A stretch of DNA of 64,000 bases from Nocardiopsis mwathae (GCF_014201195.1 NZ_JACHDS010000001.1:310001-374000), one strand, 5' to 3'; shown: positions 1 to 8,967, numbered from the stretch's first letter. The notes: a model not told the origin generated them from the sequence alone. Numbers and translations: made by a program.

Positions 1-78
1 GCCGATCAGGACGAACAGGAGGCTTTCGGGGGAGAACGCGATCCCGAACCCGTAGCCGATGTGACTGAGTGTTTCCAT
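1..78 (-). CDS. tctA: Tripartite tricarboxylate transporter large permease TctA, N-terminal fragment
   Basis: Only the first 26 codons are present; the gene runs off the left edge. The start (METLSHIGYGFGIAFSPESL) is the typical amphipathic beginning of the 12-TM TctA subunit. It lies 22 bp downstream of tctB on the same strand, completing the tctC-tctB-tctA order usual for these citrate/tricarboxylate uptake systems. TctA forms the membrane channel that accepts substrate from TctC. The assignment rests on the short N-terminus and on context. Confidence 0.8.
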   Translation of the reverse strand, partial: METLSHIGYGFGIAFSPESLLFVLIG

Positions 79-100
79 GGTCGACTCCGCGGGTCGGGGG

Positions 101-616
101 TCAGAAGGGCAGCGGCCCGGGGGGCAGCGCCACGTTGAGGAAGTCGGACATCAGGAAGTACAGGCCTGCGGCGACGCCCACGCTGAGCAGCCCCGTCACC
201 CAGTGGCGGCGGTAGCCGAGATAGGCGGTGGCCCCGGCGAGGTACACGGCGGTCGAGATGAGGAACCCCACCGGTTCGAGCAGCGCGATGTAGACGGCGA
301 TGGACGCGGCGAACAGGGCGAGTTCCAGCCGGGTGTCGCCGATCCGGCCCAGGCGGGCGTCGGGCCCGGGGCTTGCGGTGGTTGCGGTCGGCGCGGAGTC
401 CGCGCCGACCCCGGCTTCCGGATCCCTGCGCTGGAAGAACAGCAGCACGGCCAGGAGCAGCAGGACGGCGCCGAGCCAGCGCGGCAGGGTCGCGGGCTGC
501 ACCGGCACCTGCACCGCGGTGAAGTCCGGCAGGTCGAAGGCGAGCACCAGGTAGCCCGCCGCGAACAGACCGATCGCCACCGCGAGGGTGCGGTCGGAGA
601 AGCGGAAGGGCCCCAT
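101..616 (-). CDS. tctB: Tripartite tricarboxylate transporter small permease TctB
   Basis: 171 residues with about four hydrophobic helices: residues 10-30, a cluster around 48-64 (LGAVLLLLAVLLFF), then two or three helices in the C-terminal half (ALFAASIAVYIALLEPVGFL and following). A polar linker of about 30 residues separates the halves, as in the TctB family (about 150-170 residues). It is the small membrane partner of TctA. The ATG overlaps the tctC stop codon by one base (TGATG), so the two genes are probably translationally coupled. Confidence 0.9.
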   Translation of the reverse strand: MGPFRFSDRTLAVAIGLFAAGYLVLAFDLPDFTAVQVPVQPATLPRWLGAVLLLLAVLLFFQRRDPEAGVGADSAPTATTASPGPDARLGRIGDTRLELALFAASIAVYIALLEPVGFLISTAVYLAGATAYLGYRRHWVTGLLSVGVAAGLYFLMSDFLNVALPPGPLPF

Positions 617-1656
617 CACGCGTCCCCGCCCTTGCGCAGCCCGACCTCTGCGAGGATCTCGGCGGACTCCTCGCGGGTCCGGTCCAGGAACGCGCCGAAG
701 TCCTCGCTGCCCAGGTAGGAGTCGGTCCAGCCGAGCTCGGCCGTCGCGGCCTTCCAACCGTCCTGCCCGACCATGTCGGCGAACACCTTCTCGTAGTAGG
801 CGACCTGCTCGTCGGTCATGTCGCCCGGCCCCATGACGCCGCGCCAGATGTCGAAGGTGTAGTCGACGTCCTCCTCCACCAGTGTGGGCACGTCCGGCAG
901 GGTGTCCAGGCGCTCCGGTGAGGAGACGGCCAGTGCCCGCAGGTCGCCCGACTCCAGCAGCCCGGCGGCCTCCGATGCGCCGGTGACGGCCGCGTCCACA
1001 TGGCCGCCGAGCGCCTGGGCGATCGCCTCGCCGCCGCCGTCGAAGGGCACGTAGTTGAGGTCCTCGGGGTCGAGCCCGGCGGCGTTGACGGCCCCGGCCA
1101 GGGCGACGTGGTCCATGCTGCCGGGGGCCGAACCGCCGGCCACCGAGACCTTCTCGGGGTCCTCGCGCATCGCGTCGGTGAGGTCGCCGAAGGTCCGGAT
1201 CGGGGAGTCGGCCGGAACCAGGTAGGCCATGTAGGCGGTGCTCAGCCGCGCGATGGGGGTGAAGTCGTCGTGGTCGTAGGTGGAGCCGTCGGTGAGCGGG
1301 ACGAGCGTGATGGGCGGGCTCGTCACGAACAGCCGGTGCGGATCGTCGGGTGCGGCGGCGACGTAGGCCCAGCCGATGGCGCCGCCCCCGCCGGGCTTGT
1401 TCACCACCTGGACCGGCTTGTCGACGAGCCCGTCCTCCTCCAGGACACGGGCGCTGGTGCGGGCCAGCGTGTCCCAGCCGCCGCCGGTGGCGGCCGGGGC
1501 GACGATCTCGATCGGGCGGGTCGGGGACCAGGTGCCGTCGGCGTTCCGGCCGTCGCCCGAACCGCAGGCGGTGGCGGCCAGAACGAGGCCGACACCGGCG
1601 GCGGTCGCGGCCGCGACGCGGGCGGGAGGGGTGGCGGCGGGGCGTGCGCGGAACAT
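616..1656 (-). CDS. tctC: Tripartite tricarboxylate transporter substrate-binding lipoprotein TctC
   Basis: 346 residues. A signal peptide ends in a lipobox (LAATAC, Cys31), so this is a surface-anchored lipoprotein, as expected for a Gram-positive version of a normally periplasmic receptor. The mature part has TctC/Bug-family features: RPIEIVAPAATGGGWD near its start, then PGGGGAIGW, and conserved LPDVPTL late in the protein. The start was chosen at ATG 1656 because GGAGG lies 5 nt upstream and the signal peptide then begins properly; upstream in-frame starts would add unrelated residues. It binds a di- or tricarboxylate and delivers it to TctAB. The divergent two-component genes are likely to regulate it. 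Confidence 0.92.
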   Translation of the reverse strand: MFRARPAATPPARVAAATAAGVGLVLAATACGSGDGRNADGTWSPTRPIEIVAPAATGGGWDTLARTSARVLEEDGLVDKPVQVVNKPGGGGAIGWAYVAAAPDDPHRLFVTSPPITLVPLTDGSTYDHDDFTPIARLSTAYMAYLVPADSPIRTFGDLTDAMREDPEKVSVAGGSAPGSMDHVALAGAVNAAGLDPEDLNYVPFDGGGEAIAQALGGHVDAAVTGASEAAGLLESGDLRALAVSSPERLDTLPDVPTLVEEDVDYTFDIWRGVMGPGDMTDEQVAYYEKVFADMVGQDGWKAATAELGWTDSYLGSEDFGAFLDRTREESAEILAEVGLRKGGDA

Positions 1657-1886
1657 GTGCGCCTCCGGGGCTTTCGGGGAGCGGGGGATGTCCGCCGACG
1701 GGCGGAGTGACGTAACGCACATGAAAACAGCGGGAAACGCGCCCGGAACAGCGTTGTGTCGGTTGTGCGGGCATTGGTGGTAGTGGACGTTTCGGTCATA
1801 GTGGTCATGGCCCCTGCCGCCGCCCCCCACCCCCGCCACGTGCGACGATGGCGCATCACCGCCGCTTCGGCCGAGAGGAGCCCCCG

Positions 1887-3641
1887 GTGCGCCGACCGCT
1901 GGCACGCCTGACCCTGGCCGGTCAGTTCCTCGCCCTGCAACTGGTGATCGTCGTGGCCGTGCTGATCGCCGTCGCGGGCGTGTCCCTGGCCCAGGCCGAC
2001 GCGGGCTTCCGGCGGACCGAAGGGCAGCGCATGCTCGCCGTCGCCGAGACGGCCGCCTCGATGGAGACGGTGCGCGTCGGACTCGGTGACCCCAAGCGCG
2101 AAGGCATCCTGCAGCCCACCGCGGAGAGCCTGCGCGGCCTCGCCGGGGCCGACCACCTCGTCATCGCCCGCCCCGACCTGCGTGCGCTGAGCGGCGCCGA
2201 CCCGCGCCGGATCGGCGCCGAGGTCGACACCGGCGACAGCGACGTCCTCGACGGGCGGGCGTGGATCGGCGTGGTGGACATCGGCGGTCGGCCGGTGCTG
2301 GCCGCCCACGCCCCGGTGATCGCGGCGGACGGCGAGATCCTCGGCTTGGTGGCGGCCGGACGCGACTATCCCGGCCTCGTCGAGCGGCTGGCCACCGCCG
2401 CGCCCACCCTGCTCGTCTACCTCGGCATCGCCCTGGTCCTGGGCGTCGCCGGATCCCTGCTGCTCGCCCGCCGCGTCAAACGCCAGACGCTGGGCCTGGA
2501 GCCCGGGGAGATCACCCGGCTCGCCGAGCACCGCGAGGCCATGCTGCACGGCATCAAGGAGGGCGTGCTCGGCCTCGACGAGCAGGACCGGGTCACCCTC
2601 GTCAACGACACCGCCGCGCAGCTGCTGCGGCTTCCCGCCGACACCGGGGGCCGTGGCCTGGCGGAGCTGGGGGTCGCCCCGGACCTCCTCGACGCCCTGA
2701 CCGACCGGGTGCAGCAGTCCGACCGGGTGGTGCTGATGAACAACCGCCTGGTCACGCTCAACCGGATGCCGCTGTACCACCGGGGCCGCCCCATCGGCTC
2801 GGTGACCACGATGCGCGACCGCACCGCCCTGGTCGAGCTGCGGCACGAGCTCGACGCCAGCCGCACCTCGACCGAGGCTCTGCGCGCCCAGGCGCACGAG
2901 TTCAGCAACCGGCTGCACGTCATCGCTGGGCTGCTGGAGCTGGAGGAGTACGACGAGGTGGCGCGCTACGTGCACCGCATCGGCGGAGCGCGGGCGCGGC
3001 TCACCGAGGACGTCGCCTCCCGGGTGGCCGACCCGTCGGTGGCCGCGCTGCTCATCGCCAAGGCGAGCCTCGCCGCCGAGCAGGGCAGCCGGCTGCTCGT
3101 GTCGGACACCACCGACCTGTCCTTCCACGACGAACGCCTCTCCTCCGACCTGGTCACTGTCGTCGGCAACCTCGTCGACAACGCGCTGGACGCCACCCGG
3201 GGCGACGACGGGGCCTGGGTCGAGGTGGAGCTGACCGAAGAGGGCAGGGGCCCGGTGGAACCGGACGGCGGGGCGGGACCGGGGGGCGCGCGGTCGGCGG
3301 ACGCGACCGCCGTGCGGGTGCGGGTCCGCGACTCCGGGGCCGGCGTCCCGCACGAGCTGGCCGAGCAGGTGTTCCGCAGCGGCTTCAGCACCAAGGAGCC
3401 GGGCCGCGACGGCGCTGCCCACAGCGCGGCGGCGCCCGGACGGCCCGCCGGCCGCGGGGTGGGCCTCGCCCTGGTCCGGCTGGTGTGCGCGCGGCGCGGC
3501 GGCCGGGTGGACGTGGCGGGGGCGGAATTCACCGCCCGGCTGCCCTTCGGCGCCGAGCCGGGAGCGCGGGCAGGGGCCGCCGGAGCCGCCAGGGCCGCCA
3601 CGGCCGAGGACAGGACACACGACGTGGGAGGTGAGGCGTGA
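1887..3641 (+). CDS. CitA/DcuS-type sensor histidine kinase
   Basis: 584 residues from GTG 1887, which follows a GAGAGGAG ribosome site; an ATG at 1848 is possible but less likely. Order of parts: TM helix (about 13-33), extracellular sCache/PAS-like sensor with SMETVRVG, second TM helix (about 175-197), cytoplasmic PAS (ITRLAEHREAMLHGIKEGVL), dimerisation segment LRAQAHEFSNRLHVIAGLLE with phospho-acceptor His337, and an ATPase domain with N-box GNLVDNALDA and G-boxes DSGAGVP and GRGVGLALV. The Spo0B-like HEFSNRLH motif places it in the CitA/DcuS/MalK group that senses extracellular carboxylates. It overlaps the response regulator gene by 4 bp and diverges from tctCBA, so carboxylate-induced control of that transporter is a reasonable inference. 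Confidence 0.93.
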   Translation: MRRPLARLTLAGQFLALQLVIVVAVLIAVAGVSLAQADAGFRRTEGQRMLAVAETAASMETVRVGLGDPKREGILQPTAESLRGLAGADHLVIARPDLRALSGADPRRIGAEVDTGDSDVLDGRAWIGVVDIGGRPVLAAHAPVIAADGEILGLVAAGRDYPGLVERLATAAPTLLVYLGIALVLGVAGSLLLARRVKRQTLGLEPGEITRLAEHREAMLHGIKEGVLGLDEQDRVTLVNDTAAQLLRLPADTGGRGLAELGVAPDLLDALTDRVQQSDRVVLMNNRLVTLNRMPLYHRGRPIGSVTTMRDRTALVELRHELDASRTSTEALRAQAHEFSNRLHVIAGLLELEEYDEVARYVHRIGGARARLTEDVASRVADPSVAALLIAKASLAAEQGSRLLVSDTTDLSFHDERLSSDLVTVVGNLVDNALDATRGDDGAWVEVELTEEGRGPVEPDGGAGPGGARSADATAVRVRVRDSGAGVPHELAEQVFRSGFSTKEPGRDGAAHSAAAPGRPAGRGVGLALVRLVCARRGGRVDVAGAEFTARLPFGAEPGARAGAAGAARAATAEDRTHDVGGEA

Positions 3642-4336
3642 TCCGGGTGCTGGTCGTCGACGACGACTTCATGGTGGCCCAGGTCCACCGCAGGCTGGTG
3701 GAGCGGGTCCCGGGGTTCTGCGTGGTGGGCGAGGCGCGTACCGGCGCCGAGGCGCTGCGGATGGCCGCGGAGCTCCGGCCCGACCTGCTGCTGCTCGACA
3801 TCTATCTGCCCGACATGGCCGGGACCGAGGTGCTGCGGCGGATGCGCGCCGAGGGCCGCCCTGAGGCCGACGCGCTCGTCATCACCGCGGCCCGCGACGC
3901 GGCCACCGTGCGCCAGGCCCTGCGGGGCGGCGCGGTGAGCTACGTGATCAAGCCGTTCGAGGCCGAGACGCTGCGCGACCGGCTGCTGCGCTACCAGGAG
4001 GCGCGCGGGATCCTGCGGGGCGGCGGCGAGCACGGCCAGGCCGAGGTGGACCGCGTCTTCGGGCGGTCGGCACCCGCGGGAACCGCCGGGGCCGGGGCCC
4101 GCGAGATGCCCAAGGGACTGACCCGGGAGTCGGCGCGCCTGGTGGAGCGGGAGTTGAGCCGGGCGGGCGAGGTCTCGGCGTCGGAGTGCGCCGAACTCAC
4201 CGGACTGGCGCGGGTCAGCGCCCGCCGCTACCTGGAGTTCTTCGTCGGCGAGGGCAAGGCGGAGGTGCGGCTGCGCTACGGCACGGCCGGGCGTCCGGAG
4301 CGCCGCTTCCACTGGATCGGTCCACCGTCGGCCTGA
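3638..4336 (+). CDS. CitB/DcuR-type response regulator
   Basis: 232 residues, starting at GTG 3638 inside a GTGA overlap with the kinase gene. Receiver domain residues 1-120 with acidic pocket Asp8-Asp10, phospho-acceptor Asp54 (LLLLDIYLPD) and conserved Lys105 (YVIKPF). The C-terminal domain contains a helix-turn-helix of the CitB type (SAARLVEREL-like segment, then GLARVSARRYLEFFVGEGKAEV). This is the canonical partner of CitA-like kinases and most likely activates the adjacent divergent tctCBA promoter between 1657 and 1886. Confidence 0.93.
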   Translation: MIRVLVVDDDFMVAQVHRRLVERVPGFCVVGEARTGAEALRMAAELRPDLLLLDIYLPDMAGTEVLRRMRAEGRPEADALVITAARDAATVRQALRGGAVSYVIKPFEAETLRDRLLRYQEARGILRGGGEHGQAEVDRVFGRSAPAGTAGAGAREMPKGLTRESARLVERELSRAGEVSASECAELTGLARVSARRYLEFFVGEGKAEVRLRYGTAGRPERRFHWIGPPSA

Positions 4337-4469
4337 ACCGGCCGCGGGCGTCGGCCGTGGGCGGCGGCGGACCTGTCGGGCCGGGCGTTGCGGGGCGGGC
4401 GTTGCGGGGCGGGGCGATGAGGGACAGGGGCATGGGTCGGTCGTCAGGGGGAGGGAGGAGCGTCGCCCA

Positions 4470-4832
4470 TCAGTCCCAGCGGTCCTCGTAGTGCCGCTGG
4501 TGAAGTGGGCTGCGGGGCGCCCGCACGTTCCACACGAACGCCGCGAGGACGGAGCCGGTCAGGATCGCCAGCAGCGACAGCTCCAGGACCTGCGCGGGTA
4601 CGGTGGCCGCCAGCACCGCGGTGACCACGATGACCCCGGCCATCCACGAGGAGTAGGGCGCGAAGGTGCGGTGGACGTGGTGCCAGCCCTCGTCCCCGTT
4701 CCCGGGGTCTGCCCCCGGGGAGCCGGCGCCGGGAACGGGCACATCGGGGCGTCTTCGCCGCGCGTTGCCGACGGCGAGGACGGCTGCGGTCAGCGCGGCG
4801 CAGATCAGGCAGACGACAGCGAATCCGACCAC
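4470..4832 (-). CDS. Small two/three-TM membrane protein of unknown function
   Basis: 120 residues. GTG 4832 is chosen because a perfect AGGAGG lies 5 nt upstream; the frame is open further upstream but that part is not protein-like. TM helix at residues 2-22 (VGFAVVCLICAALTAAVLAV), a Gly/Pro-rich polar loop (about 24-55), then one or two hydrophobic stretches (GVIVVTAVLAATV, LELSLLAILTGSVLAAFVW) and a basic/acidic tail. No family recognised. It lies convergent to the response regulator and divergent from the DUF1707 gene. Confidence 0.7.
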   Translation of the reverse strand: MVGFAVVCLICAALTAAVLAVGNARRRRPDVPVPGAGSPGADPGNGDEGWHHVHRTFAPYSSWMAGVIVVTAVLAATVPAQVLELSLLAILTGSVLAAFVWNVRAPRSPLHQRHYEDRWD

Positions 4833-5014
4833 GGAGGCCTCCTGATTATTCGGTTGTCGAAGTTGTTCTCGGGGTACGGATGCGTCGTTGTCACCTACCC
4901 GGAGTAAGCGCTCCCAGTCCTCCTGTGAGCGGACTTCGATATTGCCCCTGGGCAATTGCAGAAAGAATTCTCCGGGCCGTGCCCGCCCCAGGGCGCCGGG
5001 GTACGCTGCGTTGC

Positions 5015-5578
5015 ATGGAGCCCCTTTCCCCATCTCCCGCGCCGCGCCGGCGCGCCTCCGACGCCGACCGGGAGCAGGTGGTGCGCCACCTCAACCAGGC
5101 CTACGCCGAGGGGCGGCTGAGCCTGGAGGAGTTCGACGACCGCTCCAGTGCCGCCTACCGCGCCACCTTCGACGACGAGCTGCGGGCGCTGCTGCACGAC
5201 CTGCCCGACGCGCAGCACGCGGTGGCCGCCCCCGTCGACACCGTCGAGCTGCGCACGGACAGCGCGACGATCAAGCGCACCGGCGACTGGGCGGTGCCGC
5301 GGCGGCTCAGGGTCACCTCCGCCTCCGGCACGGTGCGCCTCGACTTCACCGAGGCCAGGGTCCCCTTTCCGGTGGTGGACGTCGAGCTCACCGTGGACAG
5401 CGGGACCACGGTGATCATCCTGCCGCGCGGCGGTACGGCCGACCTCGACGGGGTGCGGACCGACCACGGCACCATCCGCTCCCGTGTCCCGGCGCGGCCC
5501 GAACCCGGGGTGCTGCACGTCCGCGTCAGCGGGTACACCATGTGCGGAACCATCAAGGTGCGCCAGGGCCGCCGCTGA
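5015..5578 (+). CDS. DUF1707 domain protein
   Basis: 187 residues from ATG 5015. Residues 12-65 are a DUF1707 domain (RRRASDADREQVV, then AYAEGRLSLEEFDDR and DDLRALLHDLP-like text), a helical module common in actinobacterial membrane-associated or regulatory proteins and related to SHOCT-like oligomerisation motifs. The C-terminal half (VELRTDSATIKRTGDWAVP..., GTTVIILPRGGTADL) resembles the beta-rich cell-wall-active (LiaF/DUF2154-like) segment often paired with it. No TM helix is evident, so it is probably cytoplasmic. Function unknown. Confidence 0.85.
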   Translation: MEPLSPSPAPRRRASDADREQVVRHLNQAYAEGRLSLEEFDDRSSAAYRATFDDELRALLHDLPDAQHAVAAPVDTVELRTDSATIKRTGDWAVPRRLRVTSASGTVRLDFTEARVPFPVVDVELTVDSGTTVIILPRGGTADLDGVRTDHGTIRSRVPARPEPGVLHVRVSGYTMCGTIKVRQGRR

Positions 5579-5677
5579 GCCGCCCGCCTCGCGGTTCGCC
5601 CGGGTCGGCCCTTCCCCTGGCCGTCGGCGTCTGCGAGGCTACCGCCACGACCTCGGACAACGCGGAGGAATGCAACG

Positions 5678-6475
5678 ATGCGCAACGCGGTGGGGGCGGT
5701 GGACACGGTCCTCCTCCTGGGCGGCCGGAGCGAGATCGGGCTGACCATCGTCGAACGCCTGGTCCGGGACGGCGCCCGCAGGGTCGTCCTGGCGGCCCGG
5801 CCCGCACCCGAGGGGGAGAAGGAGGCCGCCGGTGAGACGCGCGCAGCCCGGGACGGGGCCGCGGAGCGGCTGCTGTCCCTGGGCGCGACCGCCGTGCACA
5901 CGATCGACTTCGACGCGGCCGCGCCCGACACCCACGCCGGCGTCGTCGCCGAGGCGGTGAAGCTCGTCGGCGACCTCGACGTCGTCGTCGACGCGTTCGG
6001 CGTGCTCGGCGAGCAGTCCGCCTTCGACGCCGACCCGGTGGCCGCCGCCGAGGCCGCCACCGCCAACTTCACCGGCCACGTCTCCACCGGAATCGCCGTG
6101 GCCGCGCGGCTCCGCGAGCAGGGCCACGGCACCTTCGTCGTGATCTCCTCGGTGGCCGGGGTGCGGGTGCGCCGGGCCAACTTCGTCTACGGCGCGGCCA
6201 AGGCCGGGCTCGACGGCTTCGCCCAGGGACTCGGCGACGCCCTGCACGGCACCGGTGCCCGGGTGATGATCGTCCGCCCCGGGTATGTGCCCACGCGGAT
6301 GAGCGCCCATGTGCCCTCCGCGCCCTTCCCGGCGACGGCCCGCCAGGTCGCCGAGGCGGTCGCCGAGGGGCTGCGCAGGGGGTCCGAGGTGGTGTGGGTG
6401 CCGCGCAAGCTGCGGTTCGTCTTCGCGGGCCTGCGCGCCCTGCCCCGCCCCCTCTGGCGACGCCTCCCCCGCTGA
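5678..6475 (+). CDS. SDR reductase, DprE2-like (decaprenylphosphoryl 2-keto-erythro-pentose reductase)
   Basis: 265 residues, short-chain dehydrogenase. NADH-binding glycine motif LLLGGRSEIG (residues 12-21), DFD after the second strand, catalytic Ser in ISSVAG and the YxxxK motif in VYGAAKAGLDGF. The RVRRANFVYGAAKAGLDGF and VRPGYVPTRMSAH segments closely match mycobacterial DprE2 (Rv3791), which with DprE1 epimerises decaprenylphosphoryl ribose to arabinose for cell-wall arabinan. No DprE1 partner is visible in the window, so the exact substrate is uncertain. A strong hairpin follows 9 bp after the stop. Confidence 0.82.
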   Translation: MRNAVGAVDTVLLLGGRSEIGLTIVERLVRDGARRVVLAARPAPEGEKEAAGETRAARDGAAERLLSLGATAVHTIDFDAAAPDTHAGVVAEAVKLVGDLDVVVDAFGVLGEQSAFDADPVAAAEAATANFTGHVSTGIAVAARLREQGHGTFVVISSVAGVRVRRANFVYGAAKAGLDGFAQGLGDALHGTGARVMIVRPGYVPTRMSAHVPSAPFPATARQVAEAVAEGLRRGSEVVWVPRKLRFVFAGLRALPRPLWRRLPR

Positions 6476-6484
6476 CACCTCCCT

Positions 6485-6560
6485 CCCTGTCGTTGATCTC
6501 GGAGATATCGGGGTATCCTGCGCGATTTTTACCCCGATATCTCCGAGATCAACGACAGGG
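6485..6560. terminator. Long hairpin, dispersed family copy 1
   Basis: Perfect 30-bp inverted repeat (arms 6485-6514 and 6531-6560) around a 16-nt loop. The inner 24 bp of each arm (core GATCTCGGAGATATCGGGGT) recur at 17298 and 40847. It begins 9 bp after the DprE2-like stop, so it probably terminates that transcript. There is no clear U-tract, which is common in actinobacteria. Confidence 0.85.
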
Positions 6561-6598
6561 GGTCGGGGCAGGGCCGGGAAAATGGCGTACAGCTCATC

Positions 6599-6612
6599 TA
6601 GAACGTGTTTCA
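6599..6612. promoter_or_regulatory. Candidate KstR-family operator (TNNAACNNGTTNNA)
   Basis: The sequence TAGAACGTGTTTCA fits the palindromic consensus TNNAACNNGTTNNA described for KstR, the TetR-type repressor of sterol catabolism in mycobacteria and rhodococci. It lies 22 bp upstream of the oxygenase start at 6634, where a repressor would block transcription. No kstR gene is in the window, so the regulator is unidentified. Confidence 0.5.
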
Positions 6613-6633
6613 GTTTCGTGTTTCCATGGCCGC

Positions 6634-7812
6634 ATGCGAACCCGTGCGACCGAGATGTTCGGCATCGAGCTTCCGATCTTCGCCTTCAGCCACTGCCGCG
6701 ACGTCGTCGCCGCGGTCAGCCGCGCCGGGGGCATGGGCGTGCTCGGCGCGCTCTACTTCACCCCCGAGGAACTGGAGCGCGAACTCACCTGGATCGACGC
6801 GCACACCGGCGGGCGGCCCTACGGCGTGGACGTCGTCATGCCCGCCGCCTACACCGGGGCCGACCTCGGTGCTGCCGACGGTGACGGGCTGCGCGAGCGG
6901 CTGGCCGCGTTCATCCCCGACGGCCACCGCCACTTCGTCGACGAACTGCTCGCCCGGCACGGCGTCCCCGAGCTCACCCACGACGACACCGCGCACCTCC
7001 TACTCGGGTGGACCGACGCCACCGCGCGACCCCAGGTCGAGGTCGCACTGGGGCACCCCATCGGCCTGCTCGCCAACGCCCTGGGCGCGCCGCCCGCCGA
7101 CGTGGTGGAGCGGGCGCACGCCTCCGGCGTCCCCGTCGCCGGGATCGCCGGAAGCGTGCGGCACGCGCGCAAGCAGCGCGAGGTGGGCGTGGACGTCATC
7201 GTCGCCCAGGGCACCGAGGCCGGCGGCCATACCGGCGACGTGGCCACCATGGTGCTGGTCCCCGAGATCGCCGACGCGGTCGCCCCCGCCCCCGTGCTCG
7301 CGGCCGGGGGCATCGGCCGCGGCCGCCAGATGGCCGCGGGGATGGCGCTGGGCGCCGAGGGGGTGTGGACGGGGTCGGTCTGGCTGGCCACCGAGGAGGC
7401 CGACACCCCGCCCGCCGCGCTGGCCCAGATCCTCGCGGCGACCTCCCGCGACACCGTTCGGTCGCGGTCCATGACGGGCAAGCCCGCCCGCATGCTGCGC
7501 AATGACTGGACCGAGGCGTGGGAGGGGGAGGACTCCCCGGGGCCGCTGCCGATGCCGCTGCAGTTCATGCTGATCGCCGACGCGCTGCGCCGGGTCGGAC
7601 GGGTCGGCCACCCCACGCTCACACCCTCCCCGGTCGGCCAGATCGTGGGCGGCCTGAACCGGGTCAAGCCCGTCTCCCAGGTGGTCTACGAGCTCATGGC
7701 CGAGTTCGGCGACACTCTGGAGCGGCTGAACGCGGCGACCGCCGATGACCGCACCGGTAGGCAGATCGGGGAGTCGGCGGGGGAGTCGGCCGGGCGGCAG
7801 GGGGCCGGGTAG
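6634..7812 (+). CDS. Nitronate monooxygenase (2-nitropropane dioxygenase) family flavoenzyme
   Basis: 392 residues from ATG 6634. TIM-barrel FMN enzyme: AFSHCRDVVAAVSRAGGMGVLGA near the N-terminus, QGTEAGGHTGDVATMVLVPE (the conserved AGGHxG flavin/catalytic region) and LAAGGIGRGRQMAAGMALGA (phosphate-binding GGI). The whole protein resembles mycobacterial Rv1533-type members, which include a C-terminal extension (TGKPARMLRNDWTEAW). The true substrate of this subgroup is not established; nitroalkane oxidation is the family reaction. The KstR-like box upstream hints at a link to lipid or sterol catabolism. The 3' end is convergent with the MpaB-like gene. Confidence 0.88.
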   Translation: MRTRATEMFGIELPIFAFSHCRDVVAAVSRAGGMGVLGALYFTPEELERELTWIDAHTGGRPYGVDVVMPAAYTGADLGAADGDGLRERLAAFIPDGHRHFVDELLARHGVPELTHDDTAHLLLGWTDATARPQVEVALGHPIGLLANALGAPPADVVERAHASGVPVAGIAGSVRHARKQREVGVDVIVAQGTEAGGHTGDVATMVLVPEIADAVAPAPVLAAGGIGRGRQMAAGMALGAEGVWTGSVWLATEEADTPPAALAQILAATSRDTVRSRSMTGKPARMLRNDWTEAWEGEDSPGPLPMPLQFMLIADALRRVGRVGHPTLTPSPVGQIVGGLNRVKPVSQVVYELMAEFGDTLERLNAATADDRTGRQIGESAGESAGRQGAG

Positions 7813-7834
7813 GTGCCCCCGCCTCCGCGGCCGC

Positions 7835-8788
7835 TCAGGCCGTCCGCTGCTCCGGGGCGAGCTCCTGGCCCTGCTCGGGGACGCGGATGCCGGTGCCGGG
7901 CACCTCGGTGGTGACCAGGTCGTGCGGGACCGGGCAGCCCTGCGGGAAGGTGCCGATGCGGTTGACGTCGAACCCGGCGGGGTAGCTGCGGATGTTCGGG
8001 TTGTCCTTCTCCATGAGCGGCTCCACCCGAGGCGGCAGGAAGCGGACGACCTTGGCCCGGGCCCGCAGCCCGGCGCGCGCTGCCACCCGCCAGAAGCGCG
8101 ACGGCTCGGGGTAGCGGAAGGCGGTGATGAGCCGGTCGTCGAGCAGGGCCATGCTGAACGGCCGGATGACGGGGCGCTGCCACGGCGGGTAGAAGTCGAC
8201 CATCAGGTCGAGGGTGGCGTCGGAGACCGCGCGCCCGCCCTCGGAGTAGGCGAAGTTCTCCCGCTCGTAGGAGTCGAACAGCTCGTGGAACTCGGCGTAG
8301 GTCGCGGGGATCTCCTTGATCCCCATGTGGCGGCCGAGCTCGCGGTAGTAGTTCGTGGAGGCGGTGATCTCGTGCTCCGTCAGCCGCCGCCAGCCGTAGC
8401 CGAGGTCGTTGAGCCAGCGCACCGGCATGACCACGAACGTGCTCAGGACGTAGCGGTAGTCGTCGTTACCGATGTCGAACGAGCGGTGCATCTGGTTCAT
8501 CCGGCGCAGCGCGTCGCGCCCCTCGCCCGGTTCGAAGCCGTGGTGCAGCATCGCGCCCAGCAGCAGTGCGGTGTCGTCGTACCGGTACTGGGTGCGCGTG
8601 GTGAACTCGCGGGTGCGGCCCAGCAGCTCGCCGATGCTGGGGACGGCGTAGGTGCGGTACAGGGCGAGCCCCAGGGCCTGGGTGATGTCCCAGGGGAACT
8701 CGTGCCAGGCGAGGATCTGGGTGATCCGCCGGAAGTCGGCTTCGGCGTCCAGCCGGTGGATCTCGTCGTACCAGTCGTACCGTTTCAT
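7835..8788 (-). CDS. MpaB/rubber-oxygenase family protein (DUF2236)
   Basis: 317 residues. Belongs to the ER-bound oxygenase MpaB/latex-clearing-protein catalytic family (DUF2236), helical b-type-heme oxygenases. Supporting features: WHEFPWDITQALGLALYRTYAVPSI near the N-terminus, DDTALLLGAMLHHGFE, and RMNQMHRSFDIGNDDYRYVLSTFVV, whose MNQMHR-type motif carries the conserved His. No signal peptide is seen. It lies 179 bp downstream of the conservon GTPase gene on the same strand, which may matter because many conservons end in an oxidative enzyme (a P450). Substrate unknown. Confidence 0.85.
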   Translation of the reverse strand: MKRYDWYDEIHRLDAEADFRRITQILAWHEFPWDITQALGLALYRTYAVPSIGELLGRTREFTTRTQYRYDDTALLLGAMLHHGFEPGEGRDALRRMNQMHRSFDIGNDDYRYVLSTFVVMPVRWLNDLGYGWRRLTEHEITASTNYYRELGRHMGIKEIPATYAEFHELFDSYERENFAYSEGGRAVSDATLDLMVDFYPPWQRPVIRPFSMALLDDRLITAFRYPEPSRFWRVAARAGLRARAKVVRFLPPRVEPLMEKDNPNIRSYPAGFDVNRIGTFPQGCPVPHDLVTTEVPGTGIRVPEQGQELAPEQRTA

Positions 8789-8967
8789 GCGAACATCTTC
8801 CGATTCCGCCGTAGTTGTGGGGGATAGGCGGCGAACGAGCTATATGCGCGCTCACCGCCTATTTCCAGCCAGGGTAAGGCGACGGGAACCGGTAGCGCCA
8901 CGCGGGTGCGACCCTGTGGATAGCCGCGGTCACCCAGGGCAGGCCGACCGGGCGCGGCGGGGGACGC

